A DNA stretch of 64,000 nt from Tomitella fengzijianii (GTDB lineage: Bacteria > Actinomycetota > Actinomycetes > Mycobacteriales > Mycobacteriaceae). The stretch spans positions 2,104,679-2,168,678 of the forward strand of contig NZ_CP041765.1 of assembly GCF_007559025.1 (NCBI RefSeq). The letters run 5' to 3'. The notes under the pieces were generated by a model. It was not told the origin of the DNA and did not search any database. It saw nothing but the letters and a program-made list of their open reading frames with translations. Position numbers and translations under genes: made by a program. Within the stretch, counting starts at the first letter, position 1. Each line of letters opens with the position of its first letter. Of this stretch, positions 25,261 to 33,827 are shown one piece after another.

Positions 25261-26919
25261 ATGGGCGCCATGCCCCCACAGCCGCCCGCCGCCACGGACC
25301 CGGTCAACTCTCCAGCTCCGATCGCCGCGCTGCCGCCGTTCACCGCCGACCCCATGGCCTGGACACACCTGCCGGTGAGCGACCTGGTGCGCCACCGCGC
25401 AGCGGTGCAACCCGACGATCCGGCATACCTCTCCCCCGGCGGCACCACCACGTGGGCCCGGTACGACGCGCTGGCCGACGCGGTCCGCGACGCCGCACTC
25501 GCGCTGCCGGGCCCCGCCACGGCGCTGGTCTTCCTGCCGGACACCGCCGAGTTCCACGCCGCCGCCGTCGGGCTGTACCGGGCGGGAGTTCTCACGGTCG
25601 CCACGGGAGCGCGTTCCGGCGTGGCCGAGCTGGCGCACATCGCCTCCGCCTCCGGCGCCGCCGTCCTCGTCACCGCACCCGCCATGCGCGGGATGAGCGC
25701 CGATGCGCTGGCAGGCGAACTGCGTTCCCGCGGCGCAGACATCGCGCACGTCCTCGTGGTCGAGCCGGACCGCGTCACGGTGGACGGCGCGGCGCCCGGC
25801 CGTCCCCGGACTCCGGCGCGCGCGTTCACCGTCGACGACGTCTCCTACCTCAACGCCACCTCCGGCACCACCGGGCTGCCGAAGCTCGTCACCCACACGC
25901 AGCGGCGGTGGGCGACGTTCGCCGCCATCGCCTGCCGGGGCGCGGATCTGCGGCCCGACGAGACGATAGCGTCGTTCGTGCCCGCGCCCTACGGGTTCGG
26001 GATGTGGACCGCACACTTCCTGCCCGCGCAGCTCGGCCGGCCCGCGGTGGTCACGGACCGCTTCGACGCCGCCGCCGCCGTGGGGCTGCTCGCCGAGCAC
26101 CGCGCGACGATGCTAGGCGCGGTGAGCACCCAGTTCCGGATGATGCTGCAGGCCGACCCGGACGGGCTGGCCCGCCTCGAACGGCTGCGGGTGATGTACA
26201 CGGGCGGCGAGGCGGTGCCGCGCGCCGAGGCGGAACGCTTCGAATCCGTCACCGGCGCGAAGGTCCTCCAGTTCTACGGCTCCAACGAGGCCGGCGGCGT
26301 CAGCGCCACCACGGTGTTCGACGACGACGAGACGCGGCTGGGCACCGGCGGCCGCATCGTCGCCGAGACGCGGCTGCGGATCTTCGACGGCGGGCGCGAG
26401 GTGACGGGGCCGGGCGTCCGGCGCGGACAACCGGCGGTGCGCGGGCCCTTGGTGTCGCTCGGATACTTCCGCGACGACGCCGCCGACGCCGAACTGTTCA
26501 CCGACGACGGCTGGATGCTGCTGGGCGACGTCGTCGAGGTCGACGAGTCCGGCCGGCTGCGGGTGGTGGGCAGGCTGGCGGACCTGATCATCCGCGGCGG
26601 CAAGAACATCTCGGCCGCCGAGGTGGAGGACCTGGTGCGCGAGCACCCGGCGGTGGCGATGGTCGCGGCGGTCGGCGTGCCGGACGCGATGTTCGGGGAG
26701 CGGCTGTGCGCCGTCGTCACGCTCGCCCCGGGGGCCGCCCTGACCCTGGACGGGCTGACCTCATGGATGCGCGGGCGGGGAATCACCCGCGAATACCTGC
26801 CCGAGCGCCTGTTGGTGCTCGACGCGATGCCGATGGCGGCGGGCGGAAAGATCGCCAAGGCGCGGGTGCGGGAACTGGCTGGTGCGCCGGGCGCCGGGCG
26901 CGCCCGCGCCGGGTCCTGA
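25261..26919 (+). CDS. AMP-dependent acyl-CoA/carboxylate ligase
   Basis: This 552-residue adenylating enzyme has the P-loop TSGTTGLPKLV, the GSNEAGG A5 core, the A7 TDDGWMLLGDVV and the A10 Lys in MPMAAGGKIAKARV, so it is complete. It activates a carboxylic acid to the acyl-AMP and then a thioester. The substrate, fatty acid or aromatic, is unknown. Starts at 25261 and 25270 are both possible; the ribosome site is weak. It is divergent from the acyltransferase gene and converges on the CMD-domain gene. A short hydrophilic tail after the Lys is probably unstructured. Confidence 0.85.
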   Translation: MGAMPPQPPAATDPVNSPAPIAALPPFTADPMAWTHLPVSDLVRHRAAVQPDDPAYLSPGGTTTWARYDALADAVRDAALALPGPATALVFLPDTAEFHAAAVGLYRAGVLTVATGARSGVAELAHIASASGAAVLVTAPAMRGMSADALAGELRSRGADIAHVLVVEPDRVTVDGAAPGRPRTPARAFTVDDVSYLNATSGTTGLPKLVTHTQRRWATFAAIACRGADLRPDETIASFVPAPYGFGMWTAHFLPAQLGRPAVVTDRFDAAAAVGLLAEHRATMLGAVSTQFRMMLQADPDGLARLERLRVMYTGGEAVPRAEAERFESVTGAKVLQFYGSNEAGGVSATTVFDDDETRLGTGGRIVAETRLRIFDGGREVTGPGVRRGQPAVRGPLVSLGYFRDDAADAELFTDDGWMLLGDVVEVDESGRLRVVGRLADLIIRGGKNISAAEVEDLVREHPAVAMVAAVGVPDAMFGERLCAVVTLAPGAALTLDGLTSWMRGRGITREYLPERLLVLDAMPMAAGGKIAKARVRELAGAPGAGRARAGS

Positions 26920-27121
26920 CCTGCCTTCGTCGACGCTATGGATCGAGGAAGGATTCGCGTCGGCCACCGCCAACGCCGTGAACTGCCGCGTTGCGCGTAG
27001 CTCTCATAGTTCATGCCGTTGTCGTGCGGTTTCACGCGCCCGGCGGGGAGGTGAGGAACGCACGATCCCTTCCGCAATGCAGAGCCTCCCGGCACACCGC
27101 CGAAACCCCCTGCGCGCTCGG

Positions 27122-28000
27122 TCAACCGATGCGAATCCGTTCGCCGTACTCGATGGCCCCGTCGGCATGCACCTCGTAACTCTGCAACCCGTCGGAAACC
27201 TGCGCCTGGTCCCGGTCCTGCGACACCGCCACCTTGTTGATGGCGTTCCGCGAGATGTCCAGCACCAGCTCCACCGCCTCGGCCGGGGTGAAGTGCTCGC
27301 GCACGGCACCGAGCAGATCGGCGGACGGATAGGCGGGCCGCCAGATCATCGCGTCGGTCAGCTCCAGCGCGGCCCGCTGTCTCGCGGTGAATCCGGCGTG
27401 CTCGTAGTCGTCGATCGCGTCGAAAAGCTCTTCTCCGGCCCCGGCGGCCATGGCGGGCGCCGAGCGCAGCGACTTGCACATCCGGCAGTTGTGCTGCCGG
27501 GCTCCCCGCAGGCGGACCAGCTCGGTGAGCACCGGGTCGAGGAGCTGCAATCGCGCCACGGCGCCCACGTATCCGCCGACCGCGGGCCACAGGCCGTCCA
27601 CCTCGTTCTCGTCGTCCGGCCACTCCCCCGCCCCGTCGAACAGCTCAGCCAGCGTCCGGCGCACGCGCGGCACCCAGTCGGCCGCATAGACGGCGAGGAC
27701 GTATTCCCCCGCCCGGTCGCCGAGCGCCGTCTCAAGCGCCCGGCCCTGCGCGTCGGTGACCGCCGAAACATCCAGGCTGAACTGCTCGGCGAACGACGCG
27801 GCGGCCGGGGCGGACGCGGGCTCCTCGTGGCGCGGAAGCGGCTCGAGCCCCAGTGCCTCCGCGCAGGTGACGCGGGCCAGCGCCGTCAGGCCACCCATGC
27901 CGGGCACGAGGCCGCAGGCCAACTGATCGAGCACGGCGGCGGCCTCCGGGGCCGCAGCCACCAGGGCTCCCCGTGCCGGCCTGTCCCATTCGCTCCGCAT
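27122..28000 (-). CDS. CMD (AhpD-like) domain protein
   Basis: This 292-residue protein has a carboxymuconolactone decarboxylase fold with the redox pair CRMC in HNCRMCKSLR, followed by the helix ARQRAALELTDAMI, as in AhpD/alkylhydroperoxidase-like proteins. The first about 100 residues are less conserved and may form a second, degenerate CMD copy. The likely role is peroxide or thiol redox chemistry, but this is unproven. The start codon ATG at 28000 is conservative. Upstream on the plus strand lies a VbhA-like antitoxin gene. Confidence 0.75.
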   Translation of the reverse strand: MRSEWDRPARGALVAAAPEAAAVLDQLACGLVPGMGGLTALARVTCAEALGLEPLPRHEEPASAPAAASFAEQFSLDVSAVTDAQGRALETALGDRAGEYVLAVYAADWVPRVRRTLAELFDGAGEWPDDENEVDGLWPAVGGYVGAVARLQLLDPVLTELVRLRGARQHNCRMCKSLRSAPAMAAGAGEELFDAIDDYEHAGFTARQRAALELTDAMIWRPAYPSADLLGAVREHFTPAEAVELVLDISRNAINKVAVSQDRDQAQVSDGLQSYEVHADGAIEYGERIRIG

Positions 28001-28209
28001 CGCCGTCGCCTCCTCGGTCGCGGTTTACGGCCACACTTCCCGTGCCGCGGATGCGGGGGAACCCCCCGTCCCGGCCAGCGAACCGGTACCCGCGGACCAG
28101 AGCAGGGCGGGCCTGGGCAGATCAGGTCTGCGAAACAGTGCGACGACACGCGTGCCGCTCACGAGAATGCCGACAGCAGCCCCGTAGAATGGAGACGCAG
28201 GAGGTATCG

Positions 28210-28401
28210 ATGAGCATTCGCCGCCCGGCCGACGACCGCGCTACGCGGGCACGCGCGATCAACGCCGCCCGCACGACTAGCGAGCTGGAAGGCGGTCGCA
28301 GCACCGAGGTCACTCGAGCCGACCAGGACGCCTACGTACGCGGCGAGATCGACATCGACCAACTGGGCGACAGGGTCCGGGCCCGCTACAACATCGCCTG
28401 A
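28210..28401 (+). CDS. VbhA-type antitoxin of a Fic toxin system
   Basis: This 63-residue protein starts at an ATG with an excellent AGGAGG five bases upstream. The sequence INAARTTSELEGGRSTEV is the family's inhibitory helix: the S-x-E-G-G-R part corresponds to the (S/T)xxxE(G/N) motif that puts a Glu into the Fic active site. The end, ADQDAYVRGEIDIDQLGDRVRARY, is the usual VbhA tail. VbhA keeps Fic adenylyltransferases inactive. Here the neighbouring Fic gene is truncated, so the antitoxin appears to be an orphan. Confidence 0.8.
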   Translation: MSIRRPADDRATRARAINAARTTSELEGGRSTEVTRADQDAYVRGEIDIDQLGDRVRARYNIA

Positions 28402-28601
28402 GCGACGAGCACGGCCGGCTGATACTCATGCAGCGCCCATGGGACACCGGAGACGTCGAAGCCGACTGGCTCGGATACTTCATCCCCGGCACCGAAGTGC
28501 TGCGCAACCGCATCGGCGCCACCTCCTCGGCGGCCCTGCGGGACGCCGAGAACGACCTGGTCGAGGTGCGCACGGGCCGCAGCACTACGGAATCTCACTG
28601 A
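28401..28601 (+). pseudogene. Truncated Fic toxin gene (N-terminus only)
   Basis: Directly after the antitoxin stop, the frame reads QRPWDTGDVEADWLGYFIPG, then TEVLRNRIGA and LRDAENDLVEVR. This matches the start of actinobacterial Fic proteins paired with VbhA (the W-D ... YF-PGT-VL-N ... E-LR-AE-DLV pattern). The frame runs into a stop at 28599-28601 with no HPFxxGNG catalytic loop, so no active enzyme can be made. An ATG is available at 28428, but the more natural start overlapping the antitoxin stop now reads CTGA instead of ATGA. Confidence 0.75.
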
Positions 28602-28955
28602 GACGCGTCCGCGCGGACGTACCGTCGAAGGGCGCACCGGCACCGCCCAGGAGGATCCCCCGGCCCTTCGGCCATTGGTCCGTCCATCGACGCCGCCGAT
28701 CCGGCCGGCCCGGGCGGATACCACGACACGCCCGACGTGGCCGTCAACGGCGGCACCATGTACGTCAACGACCGCGGCGGCCAGGCGATCGACGTGCTCC
28801 GCCGATCCGGTGGCACCTGGACGTTCGACACCGCGGTACCGACGCAGCCGGGGACCGCCCCGTACCTCACCATCGTGCCGACGGGAGAGCCGGCGCCGTC
28901 GGGTTCGCTCGGCGCGGGATCACTGGGCGGGCTGACGGGCCCGCTCGGCAGCTGA
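28602..28955 (+). pseudogene. 3' remnant of a propeller-like or exported protein
   Basis: An open stretch after the Fic remnant reads DVAVNGGTMYVNDRGGQAID and then TWTFDTAV before a Gly/Ser/Pro-rich tail and a TGA at 28953-28955. The MYVNDRGGQAIDVL segment looks like one blade of a YncE or SMP-30-like propeller. There is no plausible start with a ribosome site, although a GTG at 28737 exists. It is probably the end of a gene whose front was lost together with the Fic body. Confidence 0.4.
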
Positions 28956-28998
28956 ACCACCGGCGGCGCAAACCCGCCCGGGACGCCTCCCGTCGCGC

Positions 28999-29577
28999 TC
29001 AGCCCTGCAGCGGCCGCAGGGCCTCGGTCATCCGGGAGAGCTCATCGAACATCTGCTTGGCAGCGCCTTGCTGGACCTGGTTGGGCTCGAAGGCGCCGTC
29101 GACGAACTGGTCGAACACCATCGGGGCCACGATCGCCTCGGGCACCGGCACCATGCGCAGCGGCAGCACCACCTGCTTGATCTGCTCCACGGATCGCAGA
29201 CCGCCCGAGATGCCGCCGTAGGAGGCGAACGCCACCGGCTTGTAGTTCCACTCGCTGCTCACCAGGTCCAGGGCGTTCTTCAGCGAGGCCGGCATGCCGA
29301 AGTTGTATTCGGGGGTCACGATGACGAAAGCCTGGCAGGCGGCGATCCGCCCGCTCCACGCCTTGGTGCTCTCGTTGACGTACGGCCCGACCCGCGGGTG
29401 GTTCGGCTCGGAGGTGGTCATCGGCAGCGCCACCTGCGCCAGGTCGATCACGTCCACCTCGAACCCGCCGTACTCGCGAGCCTGCTCGGCCACCCACTCA
29501 CCCAGCAGATGCCCCACCCGCGCCTCGCGCACGCTCGCGATGATGATGCCCAGCTTCGGAGTACCGGCGTCGCCCAT
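28999..29577 (-). CDS. NADPH-dependent FMN reductase
   Basis: This 192-residue flavodoxin-like reductase starts at an ATG with GAAGGG upstream, 36 codons after the first in-frame start. The FMN loop is IIIASVREARVGH; the VTPEYNFGMPASLKNALDL motif and FASYGGISGGLRS complete the site. Members reduce FMN, quinones or azo compounds. It is divergent from the mycofactocin-coupled SDR, separated by 233 bp that probably contain both promoters. Confidence 0.9.
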   Translation of the reverse strand: MGDAGTPKLGIIIASVREARVGHLLGEWVAEQAREYGGFEVDVIDLAQVALPMTTSEPNHPRVGPYVNESTKAWSGRIAACQAFVIVTPEYNFGMPASLKNALDLVSSEWNYKPVAFASYGGISGGLRSVEQIKQVVLPLRMVPVPEAIVAPMVFDQFVDGAFEPNQVQQGAAKQMFDELSRMTEALRPLQG

Positions 29578-29810
29578 GTGTGAACCCTTCAGATCGATCA
29601 CGAAATCCGGGGCAGAACCCCGGGACAGGTTGTTGATTACGCAAACACTAACGCGCAGCCCTAGCCGATTCATCCCGCAAGCCACGTGTCCCTCAACACT
29701 TCACGCCCCGGCGCACGCGCGGGGAACACACCCCGCCGGGACTGCCGTCCACGTACCGTGGCGTTCAGCCGGACATGCGGCGCAGTCGAATCCCACCGGA
29801 GGTCACACAC

Positions 29811-30629
29811 ATGACAGGCAGGCTCGAGGGCAAGGCCGTATTCATCACAGGCGTCGCGCGTGGACAGGGCCGCGCGCACGCGGTCCGCTTCGCCCACGAG
29901 GGCGCCGACGTCATCGGCATCGACCTCGCGGGACCGCTGCCGGACGGTGTCCCCTACGACTCCGCCACGCCGGACGACCTCGACGAGACGCGGCGCCTCG
30001 TCGAACAGGAGGGGCGGCGCGCACTGCTCACGCGCGCCGACGTGCGTGACAGGGAGGCCGTGCGCAAGGCCGTGGACGACGGCGTCGCGGAGCTCGGCAG
30101 GCTCGACGCGGTCATCGCCAACGCGGGCGTCTGCATCCCCGTCGCCTGGGACGAGACCACCCCGGAGATGATGGACGCCACGCTCGACATCAACGTGAAG
30201 GGCGTGTGGCACACCGTGATCGCCACGGCGCCGCACCTGATCGCGGCGGGCGGCGGCTCGATCACACTCATCAGCTCGTACGCCGGCAAGAAGGTCCAGC
30301 CGTTCATGGTGCCCTACACCACCAGCAAGCATGCGATCACCGGCATGACGCGGGCCTTCGCCGCGGAACTCGGCAAGCACGACATCCGCGTCAACAGCAT
30401 CCACCCCGGCGGCGTGGCCACACCGATGGGCGGGGGCGACATGGTCGGCGCCATCGACCGCACCAACGCCACCAACCCTAAACTCGCCGCGATGGGCACG
30501 AGCTTCACCAACCAGGGCTACGCGGAGCCGGAGGAGATCGCCGGCGCGGCGGTCTTCCTGGCGTCCGACGAGGCGAAGTTCATCAGCAGCGAGCACCTCA
30601 GCGTCGACGGCGGCGCGCAGTACTTCTGA
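29811..30629 (+). CDS. Mycofactocin-coupled short-chain dehydrogenase
   Basis: This 272-residue SDR has TGVARGQGRAHAVRFA as its nucleotide loop and an ISSYAGKKVQPFMVPYTTSKH catalytic segment (Ser, Tyr, Lys). The ITGxARGQGRxHAxxxA pattern and the insert after the first strand match the SDR subfamily that uses a non-exchangeable NAD and passes electrons to mycofactocin. It likely oxidises an alcohol. The start follows GGAGGT. The presence of mftF at 9187 suggests the cofactor is made by this organism. Confidence 0.88.
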   Translation: MTGRLEGKAVFITGVARGQGRAHAVRFAHEGADVIGIDLAGPLPDGVPYDSATPDDLDETRRLVEQEGRRALLTRADVRDREAVRKAVDDGVAELGRLDAVIANAGVCIPVAWDETTPEMMDATLDINVKGVWHTVIATAPHLIAAGGGSITLISSYAGKKVQPFMVPYTTSKHAITGMTRAFAAELGKHDIRVNSIHPGGVATPMGGGDMVGAIDRTNATNPKLAAMGTSFTNQGYAEPEEIAGAAVFLASDEAKFISSEHLSVDGGAQYF

Positions 30630-30718
30630 CCCGCGGCCACCGGGGGCGGAGCCGCCGGGCCCGACGCGGCATACTGCGAACCACCTGCCCGCCCCCCGGG
30701 ACCCGCGAAGGAGCCTCG

Positions 30719-33151
30719 ATGCCCGCCCCGACGTTCATCCTCACCGAGGAGTTCGAGCAGGCGCTGTCCCTGCTGCGCTCGGGCGGCAACCTGTTCCTCA
30801 CCGGCAAGGCGGGCACCGGCAAGTCCACGCTCATCCGGCGGTTCCTGGCGGAGACCGACCGCCGGGTGCTCGTCGCCGCGCCCACCGGCATCGCCGCCCT
30901 GGGCGTCGGCGGCTACACCATCCACCGCGTGTTCGGCTTCCGCGCCGGCACCACCCTGGCCGACGTCGAGGGCGGCGCCTACCGCCCGGGCCGGTTCACC
31001 AAGGCGCTGTCCGAGCTGCAGACGCTCATCATCGACGAGGCGTCCATGGTGCGGGCCGACCTGTTCGACATGCTCGCCGCAGCTCTCGGGCGCTTCGGCC
31101 CGGACCCGTCCGCGCCGTTCGGCGGTGTGCAGATCGTGCTCGTGGGCGATCTGTTCCAGCTGCCACCCGTGGTCACCGAGGCGGAGGCCGCGTACTTCGA
31201 GACCCGCTACGCCACCCCGTACTTCTTCTCCGCCGACGCCTACCGCGCCGCCGCGCTCACCACCATCGACCTCACGCGCGTGTTCCGCCAGTCGGGCGAC
31301 CCGCGCATGGCCACGATCCTCAACGCGATCCGCGAGGGCACGCTGGTCCAGCGCTCGCGCGCCGAGCTGAACGCGCGCACCGTCCCCGGATTCGTGCCGC
31401 CCGACGACGAGTTCTGGCTGACGCTGACCACCACCAATCGCATGGCCACGTCCCGGAACCGCACCCGCCTCGAGCGACTCGCGGGCGAGGAGTTCACGCA
31501 TCACGCCGAGCGCATCGGCGAGCTCGACCGCTTCGAGGCGCCCACCGACGACGTCCTGCACTTCAAGGTGGGCGCGCAGGTCATGATGCTCACCAACGAC
31601 GCGACCGACCGGTGGGTCAACGGCACCATCGGGCGGATCGTCGACGCCGAATGGACCGAACGGGGCTGTCTGGTCGCCGTGCAGTTCCCGGGCGGCGACG
31701 TCGCAGAGGTCGCCGCCTACCGCTGGGAGGTCACCCGCCCGGTGGTCGACGGCGGCGGGCTGCGCCACGAGGTGATCGGCTCGTTCACGCAGCTGCCGTT
31801 CAAGCTGGCATGGGCGATCACCATCCACAAGAGCCAGGGGCAGACGCTCGACCGCCTCGTCGTCGACCTCACCGGCGGCACCTTCGCCACCGGCCAGCTG
31901 TATGTGGCGCTGAGCCGGTGCACGTCGATGGACGGCCTGGTGCTCACCCGCCCGGTGTTCCCGAAGGACCTCAAGACCGACCGGCGCATCCTGCGGTTCC
32001 TGCGCGCCGCGACCGAACCGTCCACCGCGGCGCGGTACTGCGCGATCGCGGCGCTCACCGTCGGCGACGAGGGCGCGCGCAGCAAGCCCCGCCCCGTCGA
32101 GCTGGCGGTGGCCTTCGAGGACGGCACCTCCATCAGCTCGGTGATCAACCCGCAGCGCGACCTGGCCGACGCCCGCCGCGCCTACGGCATCACCGTGTCC
32201 GACGTCCTGCTCGCGCCGACCCTGCTCGAGGCGTGGACGATGCTCCTGCCGCTGCTCGACGGCTGCACACCCGCCGGGGTCGGAGTGGACAAGGCGCTCG
32301 GCCACGTCGACTTCGAGCTCAAACGGCTCGGCGCCTCCATGCCGATGCCGCTGGGCGTCGACGTGCCCGCCGGGCGGCTGTCGGCCGAGGAGCGGTCGGC
32401 GCTGCGGTCGGCGTCCGCGGTGGAGCGCGCGCAGGCGGTGTTGCAGGCGCGCGAACGGCTCGGCGCGCAGGACCCGGGGGCGGGCGCGTTCGACGCCGAC
32501 GCGTCGGCCACAGAGTCGGACGAGGCCGAGGATTCAGCCGCCGCCGATGCGGCCGGCACGGTCGGCTATCTGCTCACCCGCGCACCCGATGCGCCGACGC
32601 CGGAATCGGCACTGCTCCCCCAGTTCTCGGCGATGCTGGACGTCAGCCGCGGCGTGGGCGCGGTGCTGCTCGGACGCGGCGATGCCGGCACCGATCGGAA
32701 CGGCGATGCGGCCGGCGGGATCGACCCCGAGATCCTGCGCGAGGCCCGGGTCCTCGTGGCCGAACAGGTGCGCGCGGCGGCCGCCCGCGTGCCTCTCACA
32801 GCGGAGGCGCTCGACCGGCTGCGCACGCTCGAGACGGTGCTGGGTGCGGACCTCACCGACGGCCTCGCCGCGCTCGAGGCCGGCTCCGCGGCCGGCGTGC
32901 TCGCGCCCGGCACGCGCGTGTGCTTCACCGGGGACGCTTTCGGGGCCGACGGCCGGTTCGTCTCCCGCGACGAGATGTTCACGCTCGCCGAGGCGCGCGG
33001 GCTCACCCCGGTGAACAACGTGTCCAAAACCAAGTGCGACGCGCTCGTCACCGCGGAGATCGGCTCGCAGTCCGGCAAGGCGCGCAAGGCCCGCGAATGG
33101 GGCAAGCCGGTGGTCTCCGCCGACGAGTTCCTCGCGTGGGCGCGCGGCTGA
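30719..33151 (+). CDS. PIF1-like helicase with C-terminal BRCT domain
   Basis: This 810-residue protein has a PIF1/RecD-type SF1 helicase core: Walker A GKAGTGKST (residues 29-37), APTGIAALGVGGYTIH, Walker B LIIDEAS, LVGDLFQLPP, a TTNRMATSRNR segment and the C-terminal FKLAWAITIHKSQGQTLDR with ALSRCTS. After an acidic linker (about residues 610-640), a BRCT-like domain occupies about residues 725-808 (VCFTGDAFGADGRFVS ... GKPVVSADEFLAWA). It should unwind DNA at replication obstacles, with the BRCT recruiting it. The start has AAGGAG. It stands between SDR and fmdB genes. Confidence 0.85.
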   Translation: MPAPTFILTEEFEQALSLLRSGGNLFLTGKAGTGKSTLIRRFLAETDRRVLVAAPTGIAALGVGGYTIHRVFGFRAGTTLADVEGGAYRPGRFTKALSELQTLIIDEASMVRADLFDMLAAALGRFGPDPSAPFGGVQIVLVGDLFQLPPVVTEAEAAYFETRYATPYFFSADAYRAAALTTIDLTRVFRQSGDPRMATILNAIREGTLVQRSRAELNARTVPGFVPPDDEFWLTLTTTNRMATSRNRTRLERLAGEEFTHHAERIGELDRFEAPTDDVLHFKVGAQVMMLTNDATDRWVNGTIGRIVDAEWTERGCLVAVQFPGGDVAEVAAYRWEVTRPVVDGGGLRHEVIGSFTQLPFKLAWAITIHKSQGQTLDRLVVDLTGGTFATGQLYVALSRCTSMDGLVLTRPVFPKDLKTDRRILRFLRAATEPSTAARYCAIAALTVGDEGARSKPRPVELAVAFEDGTSISSVINPQRDLADARRAYGITVSDVLLAPTLLEAWTMLLPLLDGCTPAGVGVDKALGHVDFELKRLGASMPMPLGVDVPAGRLSAEERSALRSASAVERAQAVLQARERLGAQDPGAGAFDADASATESDEAEDSAAADAAGTVGYLLTRAPDAPTPESALLPQFSAMLDVSRGVGAVLLGRGDAGTDRNGDAAGGIDPEILREARVLVAEQVRAAAARVPLTAEALDRLRTLETVLGADLTDGLAALEAGSAAGVLAPGTRVCFTGDAFGADGRFVSRDEMFTLAEARGLTPVNNVSKTKCDALVTAEIGSQSGKARKAREWGKPVVSADEFLAWARG

Positions 33152-33512
33152 CCGGAAACCGCGCTCGGGCCGTGCACCTCACCGACGCGGGCCGCGCAGC
33201 CCTCGGCGCCTGAGGTGTCCCGCGACGGCGCCGAGACGTTCATGCACGACGCCGCCACCAGTGCAGAGCCGACCGTGTCGCAGCCGACAGCCCGTCTCCG
33301 CGAGCTCGCCCTGCCTCCAGACCGCTGACCGACGTGCAGGCTTCGCGCCCCACCCGCCGCACCTCCGCGACTCCAGGGGGATGGGCCGGGGCCACGTTCC
33401 TCACCCTCGCCGCCTGCACGTTGCCCCGAACCGGCACGCGCCACGGCGTTCGTTGCTACCGTCCGGATCACGGCCACCGCGTCCCCGGAGGCCGGTCTGA
33501 AAGGCGGTTCCC
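33152..33512. other. Intergenic stretch before fmdB
   Basis: This is 361 bases without a convincing gene. Its first part (33152-33213) in one plus-strand frame ends RAVHLTDAGRAALGA before a stop, which looks like the last residues of a MarR-like regulator, so it may be a remnant. The rest contains no recognisable gene or repeat. The fmdB promoter must lie in the final 100 bases, but no clear -35/-10 pair stands out. Confidence 0.35.
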
Positions 33513-33803
33513 GTGCCCGTCTACCGGTTCCGATGCGACTCGTGCGGACCCTTCGACGCCAGCCACACCATGGCCGCGGTCCCCGACGCCGACGCGTGCC
33601 CCGAATGTCAGGCGCCGTCGCAACGCACGATCACGGCCCCCGCGCTCGGCCGCGGCCGCTCGGCCGCGATGGGTCTGCTCGACGCCACCGCCCGCACTGC
33701 ATCCGAGCCCGGCGTCGTCGCCGGGGCCCCGCCCGGCCGGCGCCGCTCGCCCGGCACGCCCGTGTCCACTGATCCGCGGCACCGCGCGCTGCCGCGCCCC
33801 TGA
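33513..33803 (+). CDS. fmdB: FmdB-family zinc ribbon protein
   Basis: This 96-residue protein starts at a GTG. It has the FmdB zinc ribbon: MPVYRFRCDSCG, then CPECQAP, giving two CxxC pairs. FmdB proteins are predicted regulators or chaperones of the adjacent formamidase. The C-terminal half is Pro/Arg-rich and probably disordered. It lies 24 bp upstream of fmdA. Confidence 0.85.
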   Translation: MPVYRFRCDSCGPFDASHTMAAVPDADACPECQAPSQRTITAPALGRGRSAAMGLLDATARTASEPGVVAGAPPGRRRSPGTPVSTDPRHRALPRP

Positions 33804-33827
33804 TCAACGCACATCAAGGAGGCCGCC

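Noticed and set aside
26920-27121. A small minus-strand ORF starting MNYESYAQRGSS near 27013
   Set aside because: It has no ribosome site, is not similar to anything I recognise and runs into the acyl-CoA ligase antisense strand.
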